Below are positions 17,577-28,773 of a stretch of DNA of 64,000 bases, in pieces. The notes under the pieces are model-generated. The model had not been told where the DNA came from. It did no database searches and saw only the letters and a program-made list of their open reading frames with translations. Each line of letters starts with the position of its first letter. The stretch's first letter is position 1. The position numbers were made by a program, and so were the translations under genes. This DNA is from DASYLJ01 sp964404165. GTDB taxonomy: Bacteria > Desulfobacterota > Binatia > DP-6. Location of the stretch: positions 1 through 64,000 of the forward strand of contig CAYOIZ010000016.1 of the NCBI GenBank assembly GCA_964404165.1, read 5' to 3'.

Positions 17577-19895
17577 TCAGGGCGGGCTCACCAGCTCGAA
17601 GATGCTGGTGCGGGTCTGCAGCGCACCGCCCGGCTGATCGGCCTCGTGCGCGACGAAGAGGAGCGGCCGCCCCGTCCAGCTCGCGGCGGCCGGGACGAAC
17701 GCGAGGCCTTCCGGCGCCAGGTCGCCCGTCGGCTGGTTGCCGGCCAGGCCGGGGTTGCTGTCGAACACCACCTGCGTGTGCTCCCACTCCTGCAGAACGG
17801 GCGCGGTCGGGTCGGTGACGTCCCAGAACATGATCCCGTTGGCGCGCTCGAGGCCGACGAACACCAGCGTGCGACCGTCGGCGTGGCCGACGACCAGGCC
17901 CTCGGGCTCCGGGCCCTTGTTGTCGGACCGCGTGTCGAAGCCGTCGCCCGCGGACTTGCCGACGCCGGAGTTGTGGAACGCGGGTGCCTGCGCCGCGACG
18001 ACCTGCTCGATCTGATCACCCGTGTCGAAGACGAGCGCGCCCGTCGCCGGATTCCAGATCGACATGGAGCGCGCGCCGAAGACGTAGAGGCTCGAGATCG
18101 CATTCGGCGCCGCGGGCAGGGGGAACTGGTTCGTGATCTGGAGCCGCGACAGCTCGTCGTTGTCGGCGAGCGCGGGGCTCGCGTCGTTGTCGCGATCGAG
18201 CCCGGCGAGACCGCCGGCCAGCGTGCGGCCGGCGAGGTCGCCGCCACGGATCTCCTCGTTGCCGTTGCAGGCGCCGTAGTCGCCGCGGCTGTCGCCTTCG
18301 TTGGCGCTGGCCATGTAGACCGTGCCGCCGATGTCGAAGGTGCCGATGGTGTCCGGCTGGTACATGCCGAGCACCGGCCAGTTGGCGATGTTGAGCGCGG
18401 GGTTGTTGGCGCTACCGTCGCGATCGCTGACGTCCAGCCTGTCACCGGGCACGCTGTGGTCCTTGTAGCCGAAGGATCGGACCTGCGTGAGGGTGGCGGT
18501 GGCGACGTCGATCGTCGCGTACGCGTTGGCCTCCTGGAGCGACGCGTAGAGCGTCGTACCGTCGGGCGAGAACGAGACGGCCTCGGGCTCGAGGTCGTGC
18601 TCGGCGTCCACGCCGAGCCCGAAGATGCGGACGTCGGCCGCCCGCAGCGTCGCCTCGCTGCCGTTGAGGGACGCGAACGACACGGTCGACACGTCGCTCT
18701 GCGTGATCGGATCGCTGGACAGGTCGATCAGCGAGATCGAGCCGACCGGGTCGACGTACGTCGTGCCGTTGCAGCGCGGCTCGCCCTCGTTGGCGACCGC
18801 GAGGGTGAGGCCGTCCGGGCTGTGCACGACCATGTCGGGCACCGCGCCCACCGTGACCGATGCGATCAAGCCGCCGTCGGTGTCGAAGAACACGACGGTG
18901 CCGGGGTTCTCCTTGACAGAGTTGATCACCGCCGCCGCCACCCGTCCGTTGCGGACCGACACGCTCGTCGTGTCGGTGCCGTAGGCGGACATGTCGACGG
19001 ACGTGATCAGCGCCGGGGCGGTGACGTTGGTGACGTCGACGAAATCGACGCGATTGCCGGCGGCGATGAACATGCGCCGGGTGGCCGGGTCGACGGTGAC
19101 GATCTCGGCGCCGCGTACGGCGGGGTCGTAGGAGCCCATCCAGACGAGATCGAAGGGCAGGGTGGTCGTCGACGTCGACGTGCTGGTCGTCGTCGTCGAG
19201 CTGCTGGTGGTGCTGGACGAGCTCGTCGAGGTCGAGGTCGACGTCGAGGTGCTCGTGGACGTCGAGGACGTGCTGGTCGAGCTGGTCGTCGTGGGCGGTG
19301 GATCGATCTGCGTGGCGATGTCGGCGAGGAAGGCGTCGACGCTGGCCTCGACGGCTGCCGCGTCGCCCGTCGTGCTGCACCCGCCGCGGGCTTCGTAGCG
19401 GTCGAACGCCGACGTGAAGGCGCTCTCGCACTTCGCCACGAGGGCCGGGTTCACCGGACCACCCGTTCGCACCGCCGCGGCCACCAACGTGCCCTTGCAG
19501 GTGACCTTCCTGGCGGTCGATCGGAGCTTCTGGCCCTGGCAGCGGTTCGGCACCCCGACCGCGAGCTGGGCGCGGAGGTCGGCTAAGAACGCGTCGACGA
19601 CGCCCTCGATCTGGGCGGCATCGCCGAGGATCTCGCAGCCCCCCCTGGCCTCGCGTCGCGCGAAGGCCGATGCGAACTTCTGCTCGCAGGTGAGCATCTT
19701 CGCCGGGTCGATGGGCCGACCCGTCGAGGCCTGCCCGCCTTCGAGGTTGACCTTGCAGGTGGCCTTCTTCACCGCGGCCCGTATCTTCGTCGCGGCGCAG
19801 TCGTTGGGGGCCTGAGCCCGGGCGCCGTCGCCGAACGATCCCAGGAGAAGAGCGCCTGCCACCGAGAGAGCCCCGAACATCTGCCGACTGTGCAT
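17577..19895 (-). CDS. Secreted choice-of-anchor-I surface protein with two Cys modules and a Ser/Thr linker
   Basis: 772 residues: signal peptide (to ARAQ), two tandem ~80-residue helical modules with the same Cys pattern (CAATK to ARGGCE and CQGQK to ARGGCS, each ending VDAFLADL/I), a ~48-residue almost pure Ser/Thr linker (19157-19301), then a ~500-residue beta-propeller-like domain. The last has LTLAVANEGEP, LEPEAVSFSPDGTTLY, YMASANEGDSRGDY, GPEPEGLVVG and DLAPEGLAFVPA, which are the signatures of choice-of-anchor-I/alkaline-phosphatase-like surface proteins. The repeated EG/EPE motifs are likely metal sites (inference). Function outside the cell unknown. Confidence 0.85.
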   Translation of the reverse strand: MHSRQMFGALSVAGALLLGSFGDGARAQAPNDCAATKIRAAVKKATCKVNLEGGQASTGRPIDPAKMLTCEQKFASAFARREARGGCEILGDAAQIEGVVDAFLADLRAQLAVGVPNRCQGQKLRSTARKVTCKGTLVAAAVRTGGPVNPALVAKCESAFTSAFDRYEARGGCSTTGDAAAVEASVDAFLADIATQIDPPPTTTSSTSTSSTSTSTSTSTSTSTSSSSTTSSSTTTTSTSTSTTTLPFDLVWMGSYDPAVRGAEIVTVDPATRRMFIAAGNRVDFVDVTNVTAPALITSVDMSAYGTDTTSVSVRNGRVAAAVINSVKENPGTVVFFDTDGGLIASVTVGAVPDMVVHSPDGLTLAVANEGEPRCNGTTYVDPVGSISLIDLSSDPITQSDVSTVSFASLNGSEATLRAADVRIFGLGVDAEHDLEPEAVSFSPDGTTLYASLQEANAYATIDVATATLTQVRSFGYKDHSVPGDRLDVSDRDGSANNPALNIANWPVLGMYQPDTIGTFDIGGTVYMASANEGDSRGDYGACNGNEEIRGGDLAGRTLAGGLAGLDRDNDASPALADNDELSRLQITNQFPLPAAPNAISSLYVFGARSMSIWNPATGALVFDTGDQIEQVVAAQAPAFHNSGVGKSAGDGFDTRSDNKGPEPEGLVVGHADGRTLVFVGLERANGIMFWDVTDPTAPVLQEWEHTQVVFDSNPGLAGNQPTGDLAPEGLAFVPAAASWTGRPLLFVAHEADQPGGALQTRTSIFELVSPP

Positions 19896-20002
19896 GTCAA
19901 CCTCGCGCGAATGGAGAGTGGCAGCGGACTCTAGGGCCGGTCCGTTAGCGTCTCGTTACGAAACGGCAACGATCCGGAGAAGGCACGTCGCGGCCGCCCG
20001 CC

Positions 20003-20030
20003 TTGACGGATGGTCGCCAGCGGATAATTC
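20003..20030 (+). promoter_or_regulatory. Candidate thiC promoter
   Basis: TTGACG (20003-20008) and TAATTC (20025-20030) are 16 bases apart, directly before the TPP riboswitch. The rest of 19896-20046 contains nothing I recognise. Confidence 0.4.
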
Positions 20031-20048
20031 TCCGCCCTTACGACGAAC

Positions 20049-20144
20049 GCTGGGGGAGTCGCCCCGTCACGGCGGCTGAGAGTGCAGGGCATGCGGGCCT
20101 GCCGACCCCTCGAACCTGAACCGGCTCATACCGGCGGAGGGAAG
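20049..20144 (+). promoter_or_regulatory. TPP riboswitch (THI box) upstream of thiC
   Basis: The conserved THI-box elements are present in order: a GGGG-containing 5' stem (from ~20051), CTGAGAG (20076-20082), a variable stem, GACCC near 20104, GAACCTGA (20112-20119), then ACCGG-CTCATACCGGCGGAGGGAA (split here at the dash) to ~20143. The final GGAGGGAA is also the ribosome site for thiC, so TPP binding would hide it. This indicates translational repression, as usual in Gram-negatives. Confidence 0.93.
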
Positions 20145-20149
20145 CGCGA

Positions 20150-21793
20150 ATGACACAGTTGGAGGCCGCACGCCGCGGCCAGATCACTCCCGAGATGCGA
20201 CGGGTGGCGGTTCGCGAGAACGTCACCCCCGAGATGATCCGAGACGAGGTCGCCCTCGGACGGCTCGTCATCCCGGCCAACGTGCGGCACCTCGCCGGTA
20301 CCGGCGGCCGTGCACCGCTGCCGCCGAACGGGCACGACCATACGCTGTCCGCCGCCGCCGTCGGACATCCGGGTGCACGACCCGGCTCCGGGCTGTGGGT
20401 CAACCAGACCGCGGTGCAGCGCAAGGCCGCCATCGACGATCCGTCGGTGCTTCGCGGCGAGCGCGCGCCGAAGCGGCTCGACCCCACCGGCATCGGCCGC
20501 ATGATCACCACCAAGGTGAACGCCAACATCGGCGCCTCGCCGGTCTCGAGCGGCACCGACGCCGAGGTCGAGAAGCTGCACTGGGCCCAGAAGTACGGCG
20601 CCGACACGCTGATGGACCTCTCCACCGGCGGCGACATCGGCGGCTGCCGTCAGGCCATCATCGACAACGCCACCATCCCGATCGGCACCGTGCCGATCTA
20701 CAGCATGATCGTCGGCCGTCGCATCGAGGACCTGAGCTACGACGTCATCCTGAAAGAGGTCGAGCGCCAGGCGCAGCAGGGTGTCGACTACTTCACGATC
20801 CACGCCGGCGTGCTGCGCGAGCATCTCAACCTGGTCGGGCCGCGCATCACCGGCATCGTCTCGCGTGGCGGCTCGCTGCTCGCCAAGTGGATGATCCACC
20901 ACGGCAAGCAGAACCCCATGTTCGATCTCTTCGACGAGATCAGCGCCATCATGCGCGAGTACGACGTCACCTACTCGCTCGGCGACGGGCTGCGTCCCGG
21001 CTGCCTCGCCGACGCCAGCGACCCGGCGCAGCTGGCCGAGCTGCGCACGCTCGGCGAGCTGGTGCACCGCGCCCGCGACAAGGGCGTGCAGGTCATGGTG
21101 GAGGGCCCGGGCCACGTGCCGCTCGACCAGATCGGCTGGAACATGAAGCTCGAGCAGGAGGTCTGCGACGACGCGCCGTTCTACATCCTGGGCCCGCTCG
21201 TCACCGACGCCTTCCCCGGCTACGACCACATCACCAGCGCCATCGGCGCCACCGAGGGTGCGCGCCACGGCGCCGCCATGCTCTGCTACGTCACGCCGAA
21301 GGAGCACGTCGGCCTGCCGAAGGCCGAGGACGTGAAGGCGGGCTGCATCGCCTACAAGATCGCGGCGCACGCCGGCGACATCGCGCGCGGCGTCGCCGGC
21401 GCGCGGCAGTGGGACGACGACATCTCGCGCGCCCGTGCCGCCCTCAACTGGCCGAAGCAGTTCGAGCTGGCCTTCGACGGCGAGACCGCGCGCGCGCTCC
21501 ACGACGAGGACCTCGAGGTCGACACCGAGTTCTGCGCCATGTGCGGCCACGACTGGTGCAGCATGCGCATCTCGAAGGAGATCGTCGCCTTCGCCAGCGG
21601 CAAGGACGCCGACTTCCAGCCCGAGCAGAAGGCCATGCGCAGCCCCGGCGTCACCGACGAGGGCCGCGAGCTGCTGCGGGCGCGGGCCGTCGTCCTGCCC
21701 GTCCAGGACGGCAAGCATGCCTGCCACAGCGACGTCACGCCCGACGTCGAGCGGGCGCGTGCCGTGCAGACCGACGTCGTCGCGAAGGCGTAG
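20150..21793 (+). CDS. thiC: Phosphomethylpyrimidine synthase ThiC
   Basis: 547 residues, the shorter form without the long N-terminal extension. Radical-SAM enzyme converting aminoimidazole ribotide to HMP-phosphate for thiamine. Seen: NANIGASPVSSG, DLSTGGDIGGCRQAI, YFTIHAGVL, SRGGSLLAKWM, EGPGHVPLDQI and, at the C-terminus, the cluster-binding CAMCGHDWCSMRISKE (Cys-x2-Cys-x4-Cys). Controlled by the TPP riboswitch in front. No other thiamine gene lies nearby; the following gene starts almost immediately but is unrelated. Confidence 0.98.
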   Translation: MTQLEAARRGQITPEMRRVAVRENVTPEMIRDEVALGRLVIPANVRHLAGTGGRAPLPPNGHDHTLSAAAVGHPGARPGSGLWVNQTAVQRKAAIDDPSVLRGERAPKRLDPTGIGRMITTKVNANIGASPVSSGTDAEVEKLHWAQKYGADTLMDLSTGGDIGGCRQAIIDNATIPIGTVPIYSMIVGRRIEDLSYDVILKEVERQAQQGVDYFTIHAGVLREHLNLVGPRITGIVSRGGSLLAKWMIHHGKQNPMFDLFDEISAIMREYDVTYSLGDGLRPGCLADASDPAQLAELRTLGELVHRARDKGVQVMVEGPGHVPLDQIGWNMKLEQEVCDDAPFYILGPLVTDAFPGYDHITSAIGATEGARHGAAMLCYVTPKEHVGLPKAEDVKAGCIAYKIAAHAGDIARGVAGARQWDDDISRARAALNWPKQFELAFDGETARALHDEDLEVDTEFCAMCGHDWCSMRISKEIVAFASGKDADFQPEQKAMRSPGVTDEGRELLRARAVVLPVQDGKHACHSDVTPDVERARAVQTDVVAKA

Positions 21794-21796
21794 GCG

Positions 21797-22675
21797 ACGC
21801 GGCCGGCCCTGCTCCTCTGCCTCCTCCTGCTCGGGGGGAGTGTCGCTGCACGCGCCGCGGAGCCGGCGCGGCCGCTGCGCATCGTCACCTTCAATCTCCT
21901 CCACGGCGGGGTGACGTCGGCGCGCATCGGCGACGGCGAGCATCTCGAGGAACGCCTGGCGCTGGCGATCGAGGGACTGCGCGCGCTCGATGCCGACGTC
22001 ATCGGCCTGCAGGAGGCCTCGGTGGCGAGCGACCGCGGCGACGTCGCGGCACGCGTCGCCGACGCCCTCGGCTACCATCACGTGCGGGCCTCGTCGGGCT
22101 GGCGGTGGATGGGGTGGATGGCGCGGACGTTCCTCGGCTTCGAGGAGGGGCCGGCCATCGTCAGCCGCTTCCCGATCACGTCGACGCAGGTGTTGCCGCT
22201 CGAGGCATGCGACCGGGGCTACGGTCGTGTGCTGTTGTGCGCCACCCTGGCGACGCCGTGGGGCGAGCTGGACGCGTGCTCGACCCACACGTCGTCGAGC
22301 GCGTGCCAGCTGCGCAGCGTCGCGGCGCTGCTCGACGCGCGCCGCCGCACCGTTCCGCTCGTACTCACCGGTGATCTGAACACCACCGGGGGCTCCGAGG
22401 GATCCCGCTACCTGCGCACGACGCTCCGCCTGCGCGACACATTCCTCGTCGCCAACCGCGGCGCCGACGGCTTCACCGTCTGGCAGCCGGTGCGTGATCC
22501 GGAGCGGCGCGCCACCAGACGCGTCGACTTCATCCTCGTAGCCCCCGCGCCCGATGCGATGCTCCGTGTGCTCGACAGCCGCGTCGTGCTGGACCGGCTC
22601 GGAACGGCGCGCGACGGGACGCCGCTGTGGCCGTCGGACCACTACGGCGTGCTGTCCGACGTCGCGCTGTTCTAG
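21797..22675 (+). CDS. Exported endonuclease/exonuclease/phosphatase-family protein (non-canonical start)
   Basis: The reading frame opens right after the thiC stop and is in the thiC frame. It encodes a signal peptide (ALLLCLLLLGGSVAARAA) and then LRIVTFNLLHGG, the conserved first strand of EEP-fold enzymes. It continues with DVIGLQEA, STHTSSSA, LTGDLNT, RVDFILV and WPSDHYGVLSDV. These supply the metal-binding Asn/Glu and catalytic Asp/His, so an active Mg-dependent phosphodiesterase or phosphatase is likely. No ATG, GTG or TTG precedes the conserved start: the first GTG (21911) would cut it off. ACG 21797, 8 bases after GAAGG, is the best placed candidate; CTG 21809 is another. Stops face the next gene within the shared CTAG. 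Confidence 0.75.
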   Translation, partial: TRPALLLCLLLLGGSVAARAAEPARPLRIVTFNLLHGGVTSARIGDGEHLEERLALAIEGLRALDADVIGLQEASVASDRGDVAARVADALGYHHVRASSGWRWMGWMARTFLGFEEGPAIVSRFPITSTQVLPLEACDRGYGRVLLCATLATPWGELDACSTHTSSSACQLRSVAALLDARRRTVPLVLTGDLNTTGGSEGSRYLRTTLRLRDTFLVANRGADGFTVWQPVRDPERRATRRVDFILVAPAPDAMLRVLDSRVVLDRLGTARDGTPLWPSDHYGVLSDVALF

Positions 22676-24993
22676 GGACAGGCGAGCGCGCTGCGCAGCA
22701 CCGACAGGTCGTCGCGGAGCGGCGTGAGGCCGCCGGCCAGCTCCTCGATGCGCGGGGGCGGGACGCCGCCGCGCGCGGCGCGCTTACGCAGCTGCGCCTC
22801 GGCACGACGCACGAGACGCGACGCCGCGCCGAGCTTCCGCTTCGCGCCGCTGGTCTTGGCGAGACGGCAGGTCGCCTGCGCACCGATCAGCTGCTCCCGT
22901 GCCTTCTCGAGGCGGCCGCGCGCGGCTGCCGTGACCTTGCCGAGGTCGACGGCGGCCGCCATCGTGCCGCGCGCCGTATCGAGGCGGCAGAGCATGGCGG
23001 GCAGCGTCAGCTCCCCGGCACAGCTCGTGTCCTCCTGGCAGGACGGGTGCCCGAAGCAGTTGATGTCGGCGCAGTCGACGAAGCCGTCGCTGTCGTTGTC
23101 GAACAGGTCGTCGCAGACCTCGGGCGGCAGGGTGGTCGTCGGCGGCCGGAAGATCGTGGTCGACGTGGTCGTGGTGCGAACGGTCGTCGTCGAGACGAGG
23201 CCCGTGGTGGATGTGGTTTCGATGGTGGTGGTCGTCGTCGAGGTCGTCGTCGTCGGGGTGGCGGGCGAGGTGCAGGGCGACAGCTCCGAGGTGTTGCCGT
23301 CGGCGTCGGTCGCGGTTGCGGTGAGCACCTGGCCCTCGACCGGCGTCACGGTGAGCGGGACGCTGAAGACGGCGTGGCCGGTCTCGTCGGCGATCACCTC
23401 GACGGAGCCCACGTGCGACTCGGCCTCGCCGTTGCCCGACGGGTCGCACGAGGTGTTCAGGTAGACGTCGATCGTGACCGTGGCGGACGGTGCGCCGTCG
23501 AAGGTGCCGGTGGCCTCGGTGGCGTCGATCACCAGCAGGGGATCGAGGAGGGGGAAGTTCTGCAGGTTGTTGGCGCCGCTGTCGGCATCGCCGGCATCGT
23601 TGGCGGTCACGCCGGCGGGCGCGAGGTCGAGGCCGATGCCGAGGTTGCCGTAGATGGCGTTGCCGCGCACCGTCGTCTTCGTGCCGCCCTGCAGGAGGAC
23701 GCCGGCGGGAAAACTGGCGCTGCCGTTGTGGGCGATGACGTTGCCGGCCTCGTCGCCGATGCGGTTCCCGGTGCCCGAGGTGATGCGGATGGCGTTCGAC
23801 AGGTTGCCGGCGGGAGTGCCGTCGGCCAGCTCGCCGATGCGGTTGCCCTGGATGCTCTGGTTGCTCGAGCTCGTGATCGTGATGCCGGTCAGGTTGAAGG
23901 CGATGACGTTGCCGGTGCCGGGGGTGGTGCCGCCGATCAGGTTGGCGCCGTTCGACGAGTTGATGCGGATGGCGTTGAGATTGTGGAGGTCGGCCGTGCC
24001 CCCGGCGTTCGTGCCGATGCGGTTGCCGCGCACGATGTTGCCCTGCCCACCGACGGATTCGAAATCGATGCCGGAGGTCGCGTTGCCCGAGATCAGATTG
24101 TCGACGACCACGTTCTCGACCGCCTGATTGATGTTCACGCCGATGGCATTGCCGAGTGCCCCGGTGCCGCTCAGGTCCGTTCCGATGTGGTTGCCCTGGA
24201 CCGTATTGCCCTGGGTTCCCGCGCTGCGCAGCCGGACCCCGGCTCCTCCGGTGAGCAGCCCGTTCGCCGAGATGACGTTGCGCGATGCCGGGTTGGCTCC
24301 GCCGATACGATTCCCGCTGGTGCCGCTGCCGAGGAGGATTCCCTCGAACCTGTTCCCGAGCTGAATGCTGAACCCGGCCCCGTTCGTGCCGATGAAGTTG
24401 CCCTCGATGATGCTGTCGACGGTGCCCGAACCCTCCAGCCATATGCCGCTGCCTTGGGTTCCGGAGATGACGTTGCGGTCCGCGACGCTTGTGCCGCCGA
24501 TCCGGGTGCGTGCGCCTCCGCCGACGAGGATGCCGACGGGGACCGCCCCTGCGGCGGCGTTCGCGGCAACGTTGAGTCCGATGATGCAGCCGCGAACGAC
24601 GGTGTCGTCACCGGAGATGGTGATGCCGGTGCTTGTGAACCGGTTCAGCACGAGCCCGCGGATCGTGGTGCCGTTGGTGTTCACCACCAGGCCATTGAGG
24701 ACCATGGCGTTGCCGGACAGCTCGACGCGCCCTCCGGGCTGCTGGGTCGAGCCGTCGATCGTGACCGGTGCCGTGATCGTCGGCAGCGCCGAGGCGAGCG
24801 TGATCGTCGGAACGCCCGCACCCGGGATCGCGAACGCGATCACGTCGGCACCCGGGTTCGTGGTCTCGTCGTTCGCGGCCGTGATGGCCGCTCGGAGCGA
24901 GCCCGCGCCGGCATCGTTGATGTTCACCACGGAGAGCGTGGCGGCGGCCGCGGGCGCGGCCAGGCAGAGCATCAGCAGCAGCAGAATCCGCAC
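22672..24993 (-). CDS. Secreted right-handed beta-helix protein with CSLREA-type start and Ser/Thr linker
   Basis: About 773 residues from GTG 24993, which gives a compact signal peptide (LLLLMLCLAAPAAA); ATG 25041 would add 16 residues. The mature start DAGAGSLRAAI is the CSLREA-type N-cap. Then ~450 residues of parallel beta-helix repeats with recurring NRIG, NVIS, GNxIG and GTNxxG turns, a Thr-rich linker (23120-23262), a MopE-like Asp motif (DDLFDNDSDGFVDCADINC), and an Arg/Lys/Ala-rich helical C-terminus with three Cys. Likely a surface or secreted carbohydrate-interacting protein; no catalytic residues could be assigned. Transcribed away from aconitase. Confidence 0.82.
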   Translation of the reverse strand: MRILLLLMLCLAAPAAAATLSVVNINDAGAGSLRAAITAANDETTNPGADVIAFAIPGAGVPTITLASALPTITAPVTIDGSTQQPGGRVELSGNAMVLNGLVVNTNGTTIRGLVLNRFTSTGITISGDDTVVRGCIIGLNVAANAAAGAVPVGILVGGGARTRIGGTSVADRNVISGTQGSGIWLEGSGTVDSIIEGNFIGTNGAGFSIQLGNRFEGILLGSGTSGNRIGGANPASRNVISANGLLTGGAGVRLRSAGTQGNTVQGNHIGTDLSGTGALGNAIGVNINQAVENVVVDNLISGNATSGIDFESVGGQGNIVRGNRIGTNAGGTADLHNLNAIRINSSNGANLIGGTTPGTGNVIAFNLTGITITSSSNQSIQGNRIGELADGTPAGNLSNAIRITSGTGNRIGDEAGNVIAHNGSASFPAGVLLQGGTKTTVRGNAIYGNLGIGLDLAPAGVTANDAGDADSGANNLQNFPLLDPLLVIDATEATGTFDGAPSATVTIDVYLNTSCDPSGNGEAESHVGSVEVIADETGHAVFSVPLTVTPVEGQVLTATATDADGNTSELSPCTSPATPTTTTSTTTTTIETTSTTGLVSTTTVRTTTTSTTIFRPPTTTLPPEVCDDLFDNDSDGFVDCADINCFGHPSCQEDTSCAGELTLPAMLCRLDTARGTMAAAVDLGKVTAAARGRLEKAREQLIGAQATCRLAKTSGAKRKLGAASRLVRRAEAQLRKRAARGGVPPPRIEELAGGLTPLRDDLSVLRSALACP

Positions 24994-25232
24994 GAGATCC
25001 CAGCAGGATAGGGAGAGGGACGCGCGAGCGTCAACGACCATCCGCGGGGGACGGCCCCATGCGGGTGCCGGGAGCACGTCCACAGGCAGCAACCGGCATG
25101 CCGTCCGGGCGTGCCGGACGTGCCGTGCTGCGACGGTTGCACCACGGCAGCGTCGCGCACGAATGCACGACTCGCGGTCCGACGGGGAAGCACCGCCCCG
25201 GATTTGGCGACGCTCCCGCAAGAGGCTACTAA

Positions 25233-27912
<2,680 letters not shown>

Positions 27913-27920
<8 letters not shown>

Positions 27921-28686
27921 GCCGCAGCTCGCGGAGCTGCTCGCGGTGGCGCAGGAGGCGGCGTGGGTCGGCGGTCGCCGCACGCTCGCCTACTTCAACA
28001 CCGGCACCGCGGCCACCGAGTGGAAGGCCGACGCCACGCCGGTGACGATGGCCGACCGCGAGGCCGAGCGGCTCATGCGCGGCATCATCGGACGCGCGTT
28101 CCCCGATCACGCCATCCTCGGCGAGGAGGACGGGGAGACCGCGGGCACCGCGCCCTACCGCTGGATCCTCGATCCGCTCGACGGCACCCGCACCTTCGTC
28201 CGCGGCGTGCCGCTCTACGGCACGCTCGTGGGTCTCGAGGCCCACGGCGAGCCCGTCGTGGGGGTCGTCTATCTGCCGGCGCTCGACGAAATGGTGTCGG
28301 CGGCGCACGGCCTCGGATGCCGGTGGAATGGCCGGATCTGCCGGGTGTCGAGCGCGACGACGCTCGACGCGGCGCTGCTCTGCGTCACCGACGAGCGCGT
28401 CGCGCGCGGTCGCTCCGGTGCCTTCGACCGTCTCGCGTCCGCGGTGCCCATGCAGCGCACGTGGGCGGATTGCTACGCCTACGTGCTCGTCGCGACCGGC
28501 CGCGCCGAGATCGCGATGGATCCGCTGATGAACGTGTGGGACTGCGCAGCGCTCCTGCCCATCGTCGAGGAGGCGGGCGGACGCTTCACCGACTGGAAGG
28601 GCACCCGCACCATCCACGGCAACGAGGCGGTGGCCACCAACGGTCACCTCCATTCGGTGGTTCTCGAGCATCTTCGGGACGGCTGA
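27913..28686 (+). CDS. Inositol-monophosphatase-family phosphatase (histidinol-phosphatase-like)
   Basis: 257 residues with the metal-site motifs GEEDG (motif ahead of the metal Glu), ILDPLDGTRTF (Asp-x-Leu-Asp-Gly) and WDCAALLPIVEEAGG. The overall pattern, with KADATPVTMADREAE near the N-terminus, is closest to the HisN/histidinol-phosphatase branch, but inositol-phosphate or nucleotide substrates cannot be excluded. Li-sensitive Mg-dependent phosphatase fold (family knowledge). It overlaps acnA by 8 bp and is therefore translationally coupled. Confidence 0.88.
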
Positions 28687-28773
28687 CGCGTCGGGCCGCG
28701 ACTTTTGCGTTGACGGATTGCACGATGGATGCGACTAGATCCCCTCGGTCCAGCACCTCGGGGGAGGGTTCGC

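Noticed and set aside
20150..22675. ThiC-EEP fusion by read-through of the TAG stop
   Set aside because: The two are in one frame, but a signal peptide between them makes a functional fusion unlikely; a separate protein is more probable.
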